A DNA stretch of 60,151 nucleotides from Candidatus Acidiferrum typicum. GTDB taxonomy: Bacteria; Acidobacteriota; Terriglobia; Acidiferrales; UBA7541. The DNA lies in assembly GCA_002478115.1 (NCBI GenBank), contig DLMH01000008.1, positions 1 through 60,151 on the forward strand, given 5' to 3'. Below, piece after piece: positions 8,742 through 17,063 of this stretch (its first letter is position 1; each line of letters begins with the position of its first letter). The position numbers and the translations under genes are program-made. The notes under the pieces are model-generated. The model was not told the origin of the DNA, ran no database searches, and saw only the letters and a program-made list of their open reading frames with translations.

Positions 8742-10274
8742 ATGACGATCCGTCTCGACGGCAGCAGCCTGACCATAGAAGCCGTGGTGCGCGTGGCGCG
8801 CCACGCTGAAAAAATGGAACTGACGCCCGAGGCGCTCGGCCGCATCAACACCTGCCGCGGCATGTTGGAGAAAAAGATCCAGGCCCACGAAACCATGTAT
8901 GGCGTGAACACGGGCATCGGCGAGTTCTCCGAAGTGGTCCTGAATGACGAACAGGTAAAAGAGTTCCAGAAATACCTCATCTACAATCACGCGGCGGGCA
9001 TTGGAGAGCCGGCGCCCGTGGAGCACGTCCGCGCGGCCATGCTGAGCCGCGTGAATGTGCACGCCAAAGGCTTCTCGGGGTGTCGGCCGGAGATTCCGCT
9101 CACCTACATCGCCATGCTTAACGCGGGCGTGACGCCCGTCGTGTGTGAGAAGGGAAGTGTGGGTGCTTGCGGCGACCTGGCACCCATGGCGCAGTGCGCC
9201 CTGTCACTCATGGGCGAGGGCGAGGCCTTCTATCAGGGCCAGCGAATGGCCACCCAGCAGGCCTTGGACAAGGCAGGCATCCCGGTGCCCGGCCTCAAGG
9301 CCCGCGACGGCCTTGCGGCTATCAATGGGAGCAACCTAATTACGGGCATGGCGTGCTTGGAGCTCTACGACGCGGAGCGCTGGGTGACTCAGGCGGAGAT
9401 TGCCGCAGCCATGACGCTGGAGGCGCTCCTGGCCAACATGCGGCCTTACGAGGCCAAGCTCCACGAGCTGCGCGGCTTCCGGGGCGCGCAAACCGTGGCG
9501 GCAAACCTTCGAACCGTCATCGCGGGCTCGGACCTGGTCACGGGCAAGCTCAAGGTGAAGGTGCAGGACGCCTACTCCATGCGCTCCACACCGCAGGTCA
9601 TCGGCGCCCTGCGTGACTTGCTCGCCTACGCCCGCAAGCAGGTGGAGACGGAACTCAACGGCGTGGCCGACAACCCCATTTTCGTGGCGGAGGAGAACAA
9701 GGTCTACACGGGCGCTAATTTTCAAGGCACGCCCGTGAGCCTGCCCCTGGACGTGGTGGGCGCGGGCGTGACCATGGTGAGCGTCCTCAGCGAGCGGCGC
9801 CTCAACCGTCTCCTCAACCCCGCCCTCTCCGTGGGCCTGCCGGCCTTCCTCACCAAGGGTGCCGGGATGTTTTCGGGCCACATGCTCAGCCAGTACACCG
9901 CCGACATGCTCATCGTCGAGCAGCGTATCCTTTCCGCCCCTAGCTACGTCCAGTCCATCCCCGCCGCCGCGGACCAGGAAGATTTCGTCTCCATGGGCAT
10001 GAACGGGGCCCTCAAGACAAGGCAGATCCTGGAGAACGCCAACGGCGTCCTGGCCATCGAGTTCATCGCCGCCGCTCAGGGCCTGGACTTTCGCGAGTTC
10101 ACGCCGGGCAAAGGCACGCTGGCCGCCAAGTCTGCCGTGCGCAAGGTCGTCGAGCACCTGGACGCGGACCGGCCGCTCTTCAGAGACCACAACGCCATGA
10201 CCGCCGCGGTCAAGGCCTGCGCCGTACTCGACGCCGTCACCGCCGAGGTCGGCGAGCTGAAAAATTCCTGGTAG
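8742..10274 (+). CDS. hutH: MIO-type aromatic amino acid (histidine-like) ammonia-lyase with Ala-Cys-Gly triad
   Basis: 510 aa from ATG 8742 with AGGAGG 7 nt upstream; the frame extends further left but lacks support. The family eliminates ammonia from histidine, phenylalanine or tyrosine through the MIO electrophile made autocatalytically from Ala-Ser-Gly. Here the segment reads GSVGACGDLAPMA, so residues 142-144 are Ala-Cys-Gly (codons GCT TGC GGC at 9165-9173). The selectivity region is YNHAAGIG, keeping the His of HutH (SHAAGVG) but with Asn before it. QEDFVSMG (near residue 410) corresponds to the HutH QEDHVSM loop. Tyr (MYGVNTGIGEFS) and Asn (NGSN) catalytic positions are present. No other hut gene lies near. 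Third codon positions are much richer in G/C than in the neighbours, hinting at transfer. It could act on a substrate other than histidine. Confidence 0.88.
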   Translation: MTIRLDGSSLTIEAVVRVARHAEKMELTPEALGRINTCRGMLEKKIQAHETMYGVNTGIGEFSEVVLNDEQVKEFQKYLIYNHAAGIGEPAPVEHVRAAMLSRVNVHAKGFSGCRPEIPLTYIAMLNAGVTPVVCEKGSVGACGDLAPMAQCALSLMGEGEAFYQGQRMATQQALDKAGIPVPGLKARDGLAAINGSNLITGMACLELYDAERWVTQAEIAAAMTLEALLANMRPYEAKLHELRGFRGAQTVAANLRTVIAGSDLVTGKLKVKVQDAYSMRSTPQVIGALRDLLAYARKQVETELNGVADNPIFVAEENKVYTGANFQGTPVSLPLDVVGAGVTMVSVLSERRLNRLLNPALSVGLPAFLTKGAGMFSGHMLSQYTADMLIVEQRILSAPSYVQSIPAAADQEDFVSMGMNGALKTRQILENANGVLAIEFIAAAQGLDFREFTPGKGTLAAKSAVRKVVEHLDADRPLFRDHNAMTAAVKACAVLDAVTAEVGELKNSW

Positions 10275-10447
10275 GGAGGAGACTCGCTACCAAGACACCA
10301 TGGAAATATTTAAGCCATTGTCTTGATCAGAATATTCCCGTTGATTTTCCTGGGTGTCTTGGTGGTGGTATTTTTTCTTTCCCGGCGCAGCATGCCGGAA
10401 ATGCCGTGGGCGATCCTGGAAAAAATCGAGGCGCTGGAGCGGAAACG

Positions 10448-11725
10448 ATGGGCACTTCAGTCAAGAAAACGGCGAGCCGTGAGCGGCTCGTCACCGCACT
10501 GCATCACAAGGAACCAGACCGCATCCCGATTGATTTCGGAGGAACCGCCGTCAGCGGCGTGCACGCCAGTTGCGTGGCCGCACTGCGAGACCACTACGGG
10601 CTCGAGAAGCGGCCCGTACGCATTCATGAACCATTTCAAATGCTGGGGCTGGTGGAAGATGATATGCGGGATGCCATGGGTCTTGATGTCTTCGGCGTCT
10701 TTCCCCGAAAGACCATGTTCGGGTTTCCGGCAGAGAACTGGAAGTCCTGGCAGTTCAACGGACTCGAAGTGCTGGTTCCGGAGGCCTTCAATACAACGGT
10801 CGACAGGAATGGCGACACCTTTATCTATCCGGAAGGTGACACGACGGCTCCTGCCAGTGGACGCATGCCGCGAGGCGGCTACTTCTTCGACGCCATCGTA
10901 CGACAGCCGCCGATCGATGAAGAGAAGCTGAATCCTGAAGACAACCTGGAGGAGTTTGCACCCATCTCGCAGGAAGATCTCGATCATCTTGTGCACTCGG
11001 TGCGGCAAGCAGCGGCGACTGGTTGTGCTGTGATTGCCTCATTCGGCGGGACGGCGTTCGGTGATATCGCGCTCGTCCCAGCGCCATCTCTCAAGTACCC
11101 CAAAGGGATACGCGACATCGCGGAGTGGTATATCTCCACCAGCAGCCGTCAAGACTACATACACAAGATCTTTGAACGCCAATGTGAGATCGCCCTCAAG
11201 AACCTCGAGCGTATTTACGCCGCGGTCGGCGACACCGTGGATGCGGTGTTCCTTTGCGGTACGGATTTCGGCACGCAGACTTCTGCATTCTGCTCAGTGA
11301 AAACCTTCCGCGCGCTGTACTTCCCTTACTACAAACAACTCAACGACTGGGTTCATTCCCATACACTCTGGAAAACGTTCAAACATTCTTGCGGCTCCGT
11401 CGCGAGGTTCATACCGTCCTTTATCGAGGCCGGCTTTGACATTCTCAACCCTGTGCAGTGCTCGGCGGCTGGAATGGAGCCTCAACAGTTGAAAGCGAAC
11501 TTTGGAGACAAGTTGGTCTTCTGGGGCGGGGGCGTGGACACGCAGAAGGTTTTGCCATTCGGCACACCTGCTGAAGTTCGCGAGCAGGTTTTGCGGAGAT
11601 GCGAGATTTTCGCTCCCGGTGGGGGTTTCGTCTTCAACACCATTCACAACATACAGGCGGCGACCCCAGTCGAAAATATCGTTGCCATGATCGATGCGGT
11701 AAAGGAATCTGGAAGCTACAGATAA
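10448..11725 (+). CDS. Uroporphyrinogen decarboxylase-fold methyltransferase (MtaA/CmuA-like)
   Basis: 425 aa from ATG 10448 with GGAG 8 nt upstream. The URO-D fold family includes cobalamin-dependent methyltransferases that move methyl groups between a corrinoid protein and a thiol, folate or methylated substrate. The N terminus TASRERLVTALHHKEPDRIPIDFGG is typical. The zinc-site pair His313-x-Cys315 (KHSCGS) is present; the usual third Cys near the C terminus is replaced by the FNTIHNIQ segment, as in a large uncharacterised subgroup. The corrinoid protein follows after 129 bases, which supports a methyl-transfer role over haem synthesis. It could be the substrate-demethylating or the methyl-accepting partner; substrate unknown. 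Confidence 0.88.
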   Translation: MGTSVKKTASRERLVTALHHKEPDRIPIDFGGTAVSGVHASCVAALRDHYGLEKRPVRIHEPFQMLGLVEDDMRDAMGLDVFGVFPRKTMFGFPAENWKSWQFNGLEVLVPEAFNTTVDRNGDTFIYPEGDTTAPASGRMPRGGYFFDAIVRQPPIDEEKLNPEDNLEEFAPISQEDLDHLVHSVRQAAATGCAVIASFGGTAFGDIALVPAPSLKYPKGIRDIAEWYISTSSRQDYIHKIFERQCEIALKNLERIYAAVGDTVDAVFLCGTDFGTQTSAFCSVKTFRALYFPYYKQLNDWVHSHTLWKTFKHSCGSVARFIPSFIEAGFDILNPVQCSAAGMEPQQLKANFGDKLVFWGGGVDTQKVLPFGTPAEVREQVLRRCEIFAPGGGFVFNTIHNIQAATPVENIVAMIDAVKESGSYR

Positions 11726-11854
11726 GAAATTGAGGAGTCTTCCTGGCGCCAGAGACTAACTCAACCTTGCCCGCCATAGCAATCAATCGGCGTGGCCAGG
11801 GATGCAACGGCAATACCAAGAAATCATCGAACGCGTAAGTGGGAAGGAGCAAAG

Positions 11855-12493
11855 ATGGCAGACCTGAAGCAGCTTCATGATGCAATCGTGAACGGTAACT
11901 CAAAGAAAGCGGTCGCCATTACGCAACAGGCGATCGCAGAACAGATGGACCCTGGCGAGTTGATTTCCAGCACGATGATCCCGGCGATGGCCGAGGTGGG
12001 GCGTCTTTTTGAGTGTGAGGAGTACTTCGTTCCGGAATTGCTCCTTTCGGGTCGTGCAATGAAGGGAGCATTGGATCTGTTGCGCCCTTTACTGTCTGCT
12101 TCTGGCGCACAATCGGCGGGACGCGTGGTCATCGGAACGGTGAAGGGCGACCTCCACGACATCGGCAAGAATCTGGTCGTGTCCATGCTCGAAGGTGGCG
12201 GGTTTGAAGTGATCGACGTTGGCGCCGACGTGCCGCCGGAGAAGTTCATTGCGGCATTAAAGGATACGAGCGCCAGCATCCTGGCCCTCTCCGCTCTGCT
12301 GACGGTGACCATGCCCTCCATGAAGACCACGATCGAAGCCTTGAAGGCGGCGGGCATTCGCGAGAAAGTCAAAGTGATGATTGGTGGCGCACCTGTGACC
12401 CAGGAATTTGCCAACGAGATCGGCGCCGACGGCTACAGCGAGAATGCGAACTCGGCGGTAGCTTTGGCCCGTCGGTTAATGGCTTCAGTGTAA
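11855..12493 (+). CDS. Corrinoid (methyl-carrier) protein, MtaC/MttC-like
   Basis: 212 aa from ATG 11855 with AAGGAG 5 nt upstream. The N-terminal helical cap (residues 1-85, B12-binding_2) is followed by a Rossmann B12-binding domain with the DxHxxG cobalt-ligand motif GDLHDIGKN (His101 the lower axial ligand) and the later ALSALLTVTM and GGAPV segments that hold the nucleotide tail. Length and order match methanol-, methylamine- and methoxy-arene-type corrinoid carriers. It works with the upstream URO-D-fold methyltransferase. No reductive-activation protein (RamA-type) is seen in the window. Confidence 0.93.
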   Translation: MADLKQLHDAIVNGNSKKAVAITQQAIAEQMDPGELISSTMIPAMAEVGRLFECEEYFVPELLLSGRAMKGALDLLRPLLSASGAQSAGRVVIGTVKGDLHDIGKNLVVSMLEGGGFEVIDVGADVPPEKFIAALKDTSASILALSALLTVTMPSMKTTIEALKAAGIREKVKVMIGGAPVTQEFANEIGADGYSENANSAVALARRLMASV

Positions 12494-12665
12494 AACTGTG
12501 GCTCGGCCCGGCGATTGCTGAGGTACTTAGATGCAACCTGCCGAGCGGGGTTCTTATACCTGGTTCCCTGTGCGAGCAATCGGGAATTAGACCGCAACCG
12601 GGTTTCATATTCAATCCTCATCGTAGACAGTTCACCTGCCCCCGTGACCGGCAGTACGTTATGCA

Positions 12666-13757
12666 CTATTTCCGGAGTGCCCAGGCGAGGCCGTCCGGCT
12701 GCTTGCCAACCGGAATTTTCCCGGTCATTTCTAATGCCTTCACATCGATCACTGCAACGTAATCATCGGGTGTGCAGGCAACATACGCGCGCAATCCGTC
12801 AGGCTGTATCAAAATGCCCGCGGCGCCGCGTCCGATCTTCACGCGCTTCACATCCTTGCGAGTGGCAGCGTCGATTACAACCAGGTCCGGGCCGCCCAAT
12901 GTGGATACAAACACCAGTTTTCCGTCCGGTGTGAATTTCAACCGGTTCGCGCCCCTTACGTTGGCATCGAGCGTCTGGACCACCTTTTTGTTCGCCAGTT
13001 CAATGATGGAAATCGTGCCGTCTTGAGCGTTTGCGACCCAAATCTCCTTGCCGTCAGGAGAAACATCAAAGCCCTCCGAACCGTTTCCCACCGGGATCAC
13101 GGTCTCGGTCCAATTGGTCCGCGGAGGGCCCATTGGGCCTCCCGGGCCACTTGGCATTCCGGGTCCCGGGGGTGGAGGCGGCGGTCCGCCCGGACCGGGC
13201 CCGAAACCGCGTCCAGGGCCATTGGCTTTTTCAATCACAGTCATCGTCGCGGAACTCACATTCGAAGTGATCATCCGATTCATGTCGGGGAAGACGTAAA
13301 TCATGTGAGTTCTTTCTTGACCGGTCCCCAGCACCCAGTCGATCGTCTTGGTTGCCGGATCGTAGCTGCCGATCACTTTGGCTCCCTCCGCGGTGAACCA
13401 GAGTTTCCCTCCAACAAACGTTAGGCCATGAGGCCCGCGCAGCGCGCCAAGGTCGATTACGGGCAATGTTTTTTGATTCACCAGATCGACAACGGTAATC
13501 GTATTGTACGATCCGCCGCCGTAGTTTGAAATGTAAGCGAATTTTCCGTCCGCGGAGGCGATGACCTCGTGCGGGTCGGGTCCCGCGGGAACCCGGCCCA
13601 CAATGGTTTGCGTTGCGGGATCAACGATGAACATGGTCTGGTCGGTTTTGGCCAGCACCAGCAGAGCAGTTGGCGACGTCTCCGCTGCGTTCAGCAGCGC
13701 CGCGCCACTGCAAAGCAGTACAGAGAAAACAAAGGCAAAAGTTCGTCTGGATGCCAT
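12666..13757 (-). CDS. Secreted YVTN-repeat beta-propeller protein with Pro/Gly-rich insert
   Basis: 363 aa with a signal peptide (RRTFAFVFSVLLCSGAALLNAAE). Repeats of the YVTN/lactonase-like type occupy the rest: VPAGPDPHEVIASADGKFAYISN, VSPDGKEIWVANAQDGTI, FTPDGKLVFVSTLG and IQPDGLRAYVACTPDDYVAV. These are seven-bladed propeller folds, usually periplasmic or surface, with binding rather than enzymatic roles. Between the third and fourth repeats (about residues 175-210) lies a low-complexity run of Gly and Pro with a stretch of six Pro, probably a flexible loop. The gene is alone and faces the corrinoid gene tail to tail. Confidence 0.88.
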   Translation of the reverse strand: MASRRTFAFVFSVLLCSGAALLNAAETSPTALLVLAKTDQTMFIVDPATQTIVGRVPAGPDPHEVIASADGKFAYISNYGGGSYNTITVVDLVNQKTLPVIDLGALRGPHGLTFVGGKLWFTAEGAKVIGSYDPATKTIDWVLGTGQERTHMIYVFPDMNRMITSNVSSATMTVIEKANGPGRGFGPGPGGPPPPPPGPGMPSGPGGPMGPPRTNWTETVIPVGNGSEGFDVSPDGKEIWVANAQDGTISIIELANKKVVQTLDANVRGANRLKFTPDGKLVFVSTLGGPDLVVIDAATRKDVKRVKIGRGAAGILIQPDGLRAYVACTPDDYVAVIDVKALEMTGKIPVGKQPDGLAWALRK

Positions 13758-13850
13758 ATATGATTAGCCCCTCTGAGGCAAAGATGGTATCACTCCAAAC
13801 AACGAATTGCCCTGGTTTGGAAGGCCGCACATCAAGTCGAAGGAGGCGGC

Positions 13851-13931
13851 ATGCCGGCGGGTTTCAATCGCGAAGAGAATCTGGAAAGAGCGCTGTACGC
13901 AGGGGAATTGCTGAAAGCAGATCGCCAGTGA
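13851..13931 (+). CDS. Possible 26-residue small protein
   Basis: ATG 13851 is preceded by AAGGAGG at a spacing of 5-6 nt, an excellent ribosome binding site, and is followed by 26 codons (MPAGFNREENLERALYAGEL then LKADRQ) and TGA. It lies between the start of the YVTN gene and the tail of the Flx operon, in a stretch with no other gene. It could be a real small acidic peptide or the leftover start of a lost gene. No family is recognised. Confidence 0.25.
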   Translation: MPAGFNREENLERALYAGELLKADRQ

Positions 13932-13946
13932 GAACGGACGCCGGGA

Positions 13947-14780
13947 TCAGTAATCGGCCGGAAGTCCTTGTAACTGCTCCATGGTGAGCACCGGGCCTTC
14001 TTTGCAGACGTAGATGGGTCCAACGTTGCATCGCCCGCACTTGCCGATGCCGCACTTCATGCGATTCTCGATACTGGTGTAAACCGACGCAGGCTTGACG
14101 CCCATCTTATCGAGGATCGGCAGTGTGTTCTTGATCATGATGGGCGGGCCGATCACGAGGACCACGGGATCCTTTGCAGCCACCTGGGCGCGCTCGAACA
14201 CGTGCGGCACGAAGCCGATCTCGCCTTTCCAATCCGGTGTCTCGCCGCCAGGGTCAACGCAGCGGATGATCCGCACGCGCTCGGACTTCGACCATTCATC
14301 CAATTCGTCCAGGAACACCAGGTCGGCCACCGTGCGCGCGCCATAAACGACCGTGATTTCGCCATAATCGGCGCGATTCTCCAGCGCGTACCACACGGCG
14401 CAGCGGATGGGAGGCATGGCAATCCCGCCGCCCAGAAAAATCAGGTCCCGCCCCTTCCAGGCTTCCATTGGGTAGCCGTTGCCGTACGGTCCGCGGAAGC
14501 CGACTACATCCTTTTCTTCTATTTTCCAGAGTGCTTCGGTCACCCGGCCAACCTTGCGGAAACAGAATTCAATGTGATCTTTCCAGTTTGAGCTCGAGCA
14601 GATGTTGAAAGTGGACTCGCCATAGCCGAACGCGGAGAAGATGCCGAACTGCCCGACTCGAAACGAAAAGTCGCGCGCCCGTCCGGAATCGAGAAAGCGC
14701 AGCGACACGGACTTCACATCCGGCGTCTCCTGGCGGATGCGCGTCACTTCCATCAGGTCGGGCTTGTAGACGTTATCCAT
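13947..14780 (-). CDS. flxA: FlxA-like FAD/NAD(P)H-binding oxidoreductase subunit
   Basis: 277 aa, ferredoxin-NADP reductase fold as in hydrogenase gamma / sulfhydrogenase and FlxA. FAD-binding barrel (about residues 10-100, with RVGQFGIFSAFGYGESTF), NAD-binding Rossmann domain (LIFLGGGIAMPPIR, about 110-235), and a C-terminal [2Fe-2S] site CGIGKCGRC...C. Expected role: accept electrons from NAD(P)H and pass them to the iron-sulfur subunits of an Hdr complex. It is the last gene of the operon, overlapping flxB by 8 nt. Known for the family: FlxABCD-HdrABC complexes of anaerobes such as Desulfovibrio. Inferred: the same job here. Confidence 0.88.
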   Translation of the reverse strand: MDNVYKPDLMEVTRIRQETPDVKSVSLRFLDSGRARDFSFRVGQFGIFSAFGYGESTFNICSSSNWKDHIEFCFRKVGRVTEALWKIEEKDVVGFRGPYGNGYPMEAWKGRDLIFLGGGIAMPPIRCAVWYALENRADYGEITVVYGARTVADLVFLDELDEWSKSERVRIIRCVDPGGETPDWKGEIGFVPHVFERAQVAAKDPVVLVIGPPIMIKNTLPILDKMGVKPASVYTSIENRMKCGIGKCGRCNVGPIYVCKEGPVLTMEQLQGLPADY

Positions 14781-15768
14781 GGTTAATCTCGGTCGCCACG
14801 CTCAGCACGCCCAGCCCCACCGGGCAATTGCGTGTGCAGTTGCCGCAGCCGGTGCAGAGAATCTCCCCGAATTTCTCCGGATAGATTGCGAACTTGTGCA
14901 GGATGCGCTGCCGCTGCCGAGCCGGCTGCGCAGGGCGCGGGTTATGCCCCGACGCGTGCGCCGTGAACGTGGAGAACTGGCACGAATCCCATGTCTTCAC
15001 GCGTGCGTTGCCCGCCGCGGACCCGGCATCCACGATATCGAAGCAGTGGCAAGCCGGGCACGAAAATGCGCAGGTGCCGCAGCCGATGCAAGTGAGCGCA
15101 TGTTCGTTCCAGAAGGGATCCTCGAAATGCGTGGTGACAAACGCGCGCACCGCCTGCGCATCGAATCGTTTCTCCGGGCCTGTAATCGCCTTGCCCGTGC
15201 GCTCCGATTTCTCCGTCTTGCCGTCGAATAGCGCGTGACCCTTCTCCGTGGCGCACCGCACCTCGTATTGGCCGTTTCCCAATGCAAACAGGATGGCGTC
15301 CGAACCACGGTCCGAGCCGGGATCGAGCCCCACGGACGTGCAAAAGCAGTTTTCGTCGTGCGCGCTGCAGGCCAGCGTAACCACCGTGGTGGCGGCGCGC
15401 CGGCGATTGTAAAACTCGTCATGGAAATCCCAGTTGAACACGTGATCCAGAATCGGCAATGCGGCGGCGTCGCACGGCCGCGCGGCGATGATCACTTGCG
15501 CGGGTTCCGGCGAATCGTTTTCTATAAGCTCAATGCTGTTTCCGCGAATCTTGTATCCGTACAACTTCTCCGCCTTCGGGAAGAGGAAGTCCTTGATGGA
15601 GTTCGAGGGACGCTGAAAGCCTTCCAGCAGCAGGTCGTCCCCTGATCGCAGCACGCGATAGAGTACGAGATCCGGCTTTACGCGCGCGGGTCCCGCGACG
15701 CTCTTGCCTCCGGCGATCCATTCGGCGGCGAGCGCACGCAGCGCGGATTGGGAAATGATCTCGCTCAC
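14773..15768 (-). CDS. flxB: FlxB-like 4Fe-4S dicluster subunit
   Basis: 331 aa. The N-terminal part (to about residue 200) matches the sulfhydrogenase beta / anaerobic sulfite reductase A type, with ARPCDAAAL. The C-terminal half holds two ferredoxin motifs, CIGCGTCAFSCP (about 215) and CTGCGNCTRNCP (about 305), plus CHCFD between them. Predicted electron relay between the flavin subunit FlxA and the FlxC/FlxD-type polypeptide. The start overlaps the stop of the upstream fusion gene by 4 nt (ATGA), and its own stop overlaps flxA. Confidence 0.85.
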   Translation of the reverse strand: MSEIISQSALRALAAEWIAGGKSVAGPARVKPDLVLYRVLRSGDDLLLEGFQRPSNSIKDFLFPKAEKLYGYKIRGNSIELIENDSPEPAQVIIAARPCDAAALPILDHVFNWDFHDEFYNRRRAATTVVTLACSAHDENCFCTSVGLDPGSDRGSDAILFALGNGQYEVRCATEKGHALFDGKTEKSERTGKAITGPEKRFDAQAVRAFVTTHFEDPFWNEHALTCIGCGTCAFSCPACHCFDIVDAGSAAGNARVKTWDSCQFSTFTAHASGHNPRPAQPARQRQRILHKFAIYPEKFGEILCTGCGNCTRNCPVGLGVLSVATEINHG

Positions 15769-17063
15769 CGGATAAAGGCCTCCGTATCATGCAGCGTGTA
15801 CGATCCAATCACGGGCTCCGCCTTGGGGTCCATGCCGGCTTCGTAGCCGAAGTTCTTTTGCGCGGCGATGTGCAGCGAAATGTTCAGCAAAGCCAGGTCA
15901 ATGCCCGCCGGGCACGCGCGCGAACATTCGCCGCATCCCACGCAACGTCCCGCCAGATGAAAGGCCCGCGCGATGTGCCACGCAAAGTTTCCTTTCGTGC
16001 TCGGCGCAGGGTCAATCGACATGGGCCGGTTCTTGTCCACGATGCACCGCTCGCAATAGCACATCGGGCAGACCTGCCGGCACGCATAGCACTTCACGCA
16101 GCGGTTAAACTCATCGCTCCAGAACGCCATGCGCTCCACAGGCGGCATGGCCATCAGTGCGGCCAAGCGGTTTGGCGACGGACTGGATTGTGGCTCCGGA
16201 CCCGCAGCCACACCAAGGGTCACATCCACGAAACGCGGTGTGCGCGCGGTGCAGTGCGCGCACTTGGGCTGGCCCACGCCCTCGCAGGCCATGCCGATGA
16301 CATGCGCGTCTTTGCGCTCGAACTGCGCTTCCTTTTCCAGCTCAACGAGCGATTTCTCGTCGCACGGCTTTACGATGACGGCCGCTTTCCCCAGTGCCTT
16401 GATCTCTTTCCGCTTCAAATACGCGGTGAGGTTGCTGAAGCAGCGGTTGTTCCAAACCAGGCGGTCCGCATCCTCGGGACGCGTCACCACAACAGGCCCG
16501 CGCGCGCCATAGCCGATCACCACCTTCACGGTTCCCTCGGACAACAGTTTGTGGCAAACCTCGCGCAGTTCGCTCTCGGCCGCAAAACTCTTTGCCCCGG
16601 GCGAGGCAGTCTCAGGCGCTGGAACATCCGGGAACGCTCCCGTGGCGTACAATTCCTTGTACGGCCCAAGCTTCCTCGTCTGCTCAGTGAACTCAGTCAC
16701 CACTTGCTGCCATTTCCTGCCCTCGGCCGCCGAAATCCACGCGAACTCAATCCGACGCAAGTCAATGCCGAGCGTGTCCAGGAGTTCCCGGAACAATATC
16801 CAGCGGCGCCGGGCGTGATAGTTGCCCGCCGTGTAGTGGCAATCGCCGGGGTGGCAGCCGGAGACCAGCACGCCATCGGCGCCCACTTCCAGCGCTTTGA
16901 TAATTAGGTTGAAATCGATTCGCCCGGTGCAGGGAAGGCGAATGATCCGCACGTTTGGGGGATACTCGAGTCGTGCGGTTCCCGCCAGATCGGCGCCCAG
17001 GTACGTGCACCAGTTGCACACGTAGGCGACGATCTTCGGCTCGAATTGAGGCGCCGCGCTCAT
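15765..17063 (-). CDS. Fused FlxD (MvhD-like) and FlxC-like iron-sulfur protein
   Basis: 432 aa from ATG 17063, which forms ATGA with the hdrA stop; the open frame continues 34 codons further inside hdrA but without support. The N-terminal domain (about 1-150) is MvhD/FlxD: YVCNWCTYLGADLAG, LPCTGR and GCHPGDCHYTAGN supply the cysteines that carry the [2Fe-2S] cluster and dock on HdrA. The remainder is of the FlxC type with two C-terminal [4Fe-4S] motifs, CVKCYACRQVCPMC (about 335) and CVGCGECSRACP (about 380). In described systems FlxC and FlxD are separate proteins, so here a gene fusion joins the Hdr adaptor to the relay subunit. Part of the HdrCBA-Flx operon. Confidence 0.85.
   Translation of the reverse strand: MSAAPQFEPKIVAYVCNWCTYLGADLAGTARLEYPPNVRIIRLPCTGRIDFNLIIKALEVGADGVLVSGCHPGDCHYTAGNYHARRRWILFRELLDTLGIDLRRIEFAWISAAEGRKWQQVVTEFTEQTRKLGPYKELYATGAFPDVPAPETASPGAKSFAAESELREVCHKLLSEGTVKVVIGYGARGPVVVTRPEDADRLVWNNRCFSNLTAYLKRKEIKALGKAAVIVKPCDEKSLVELEKEAQFERKDAHVIGMACEGVGQPKCAHCTARTPRFVDVTLGVAAGPEPQSSPSPNRLAALMAMPPVERMAFWSDEFNRCVKCYACRQVCPMCYCERCIVDKNRPMSIDPAPSTKGNFAWHIARAFHLAGRCVGCGECSRACPAGIDLALLNISLHIAAQKNFGYEAGMDPKAEPVIGSYTLHDTEAFIR

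Noticed and set aside
9336..10190. Long minus-strand frame opposite the ammonia-lyase, 284 codons
   Set aside because: Shadow of a very GC-rich gene; His/Gly/Ala-rich sequence without domains.
10323..10931. A 202-codon frame starting with a hydrophobic MIRIFPLIFLGVLVVVFFL segment, upstream of and overlapping the methyltransferase
   Set aside because: Only the first 40 or so codons look protein-like; the rest lies out of frame inside the methyltransferase gene, and no good ribosome binding site precedes the start.
15789..16907. Long plus-strand frame opposite the FlxD/C fusion gene, 372 codons
   Set aside because: Arg/Ala/His-rich shadow of a coding gene, without domains or a ribosome binding site.
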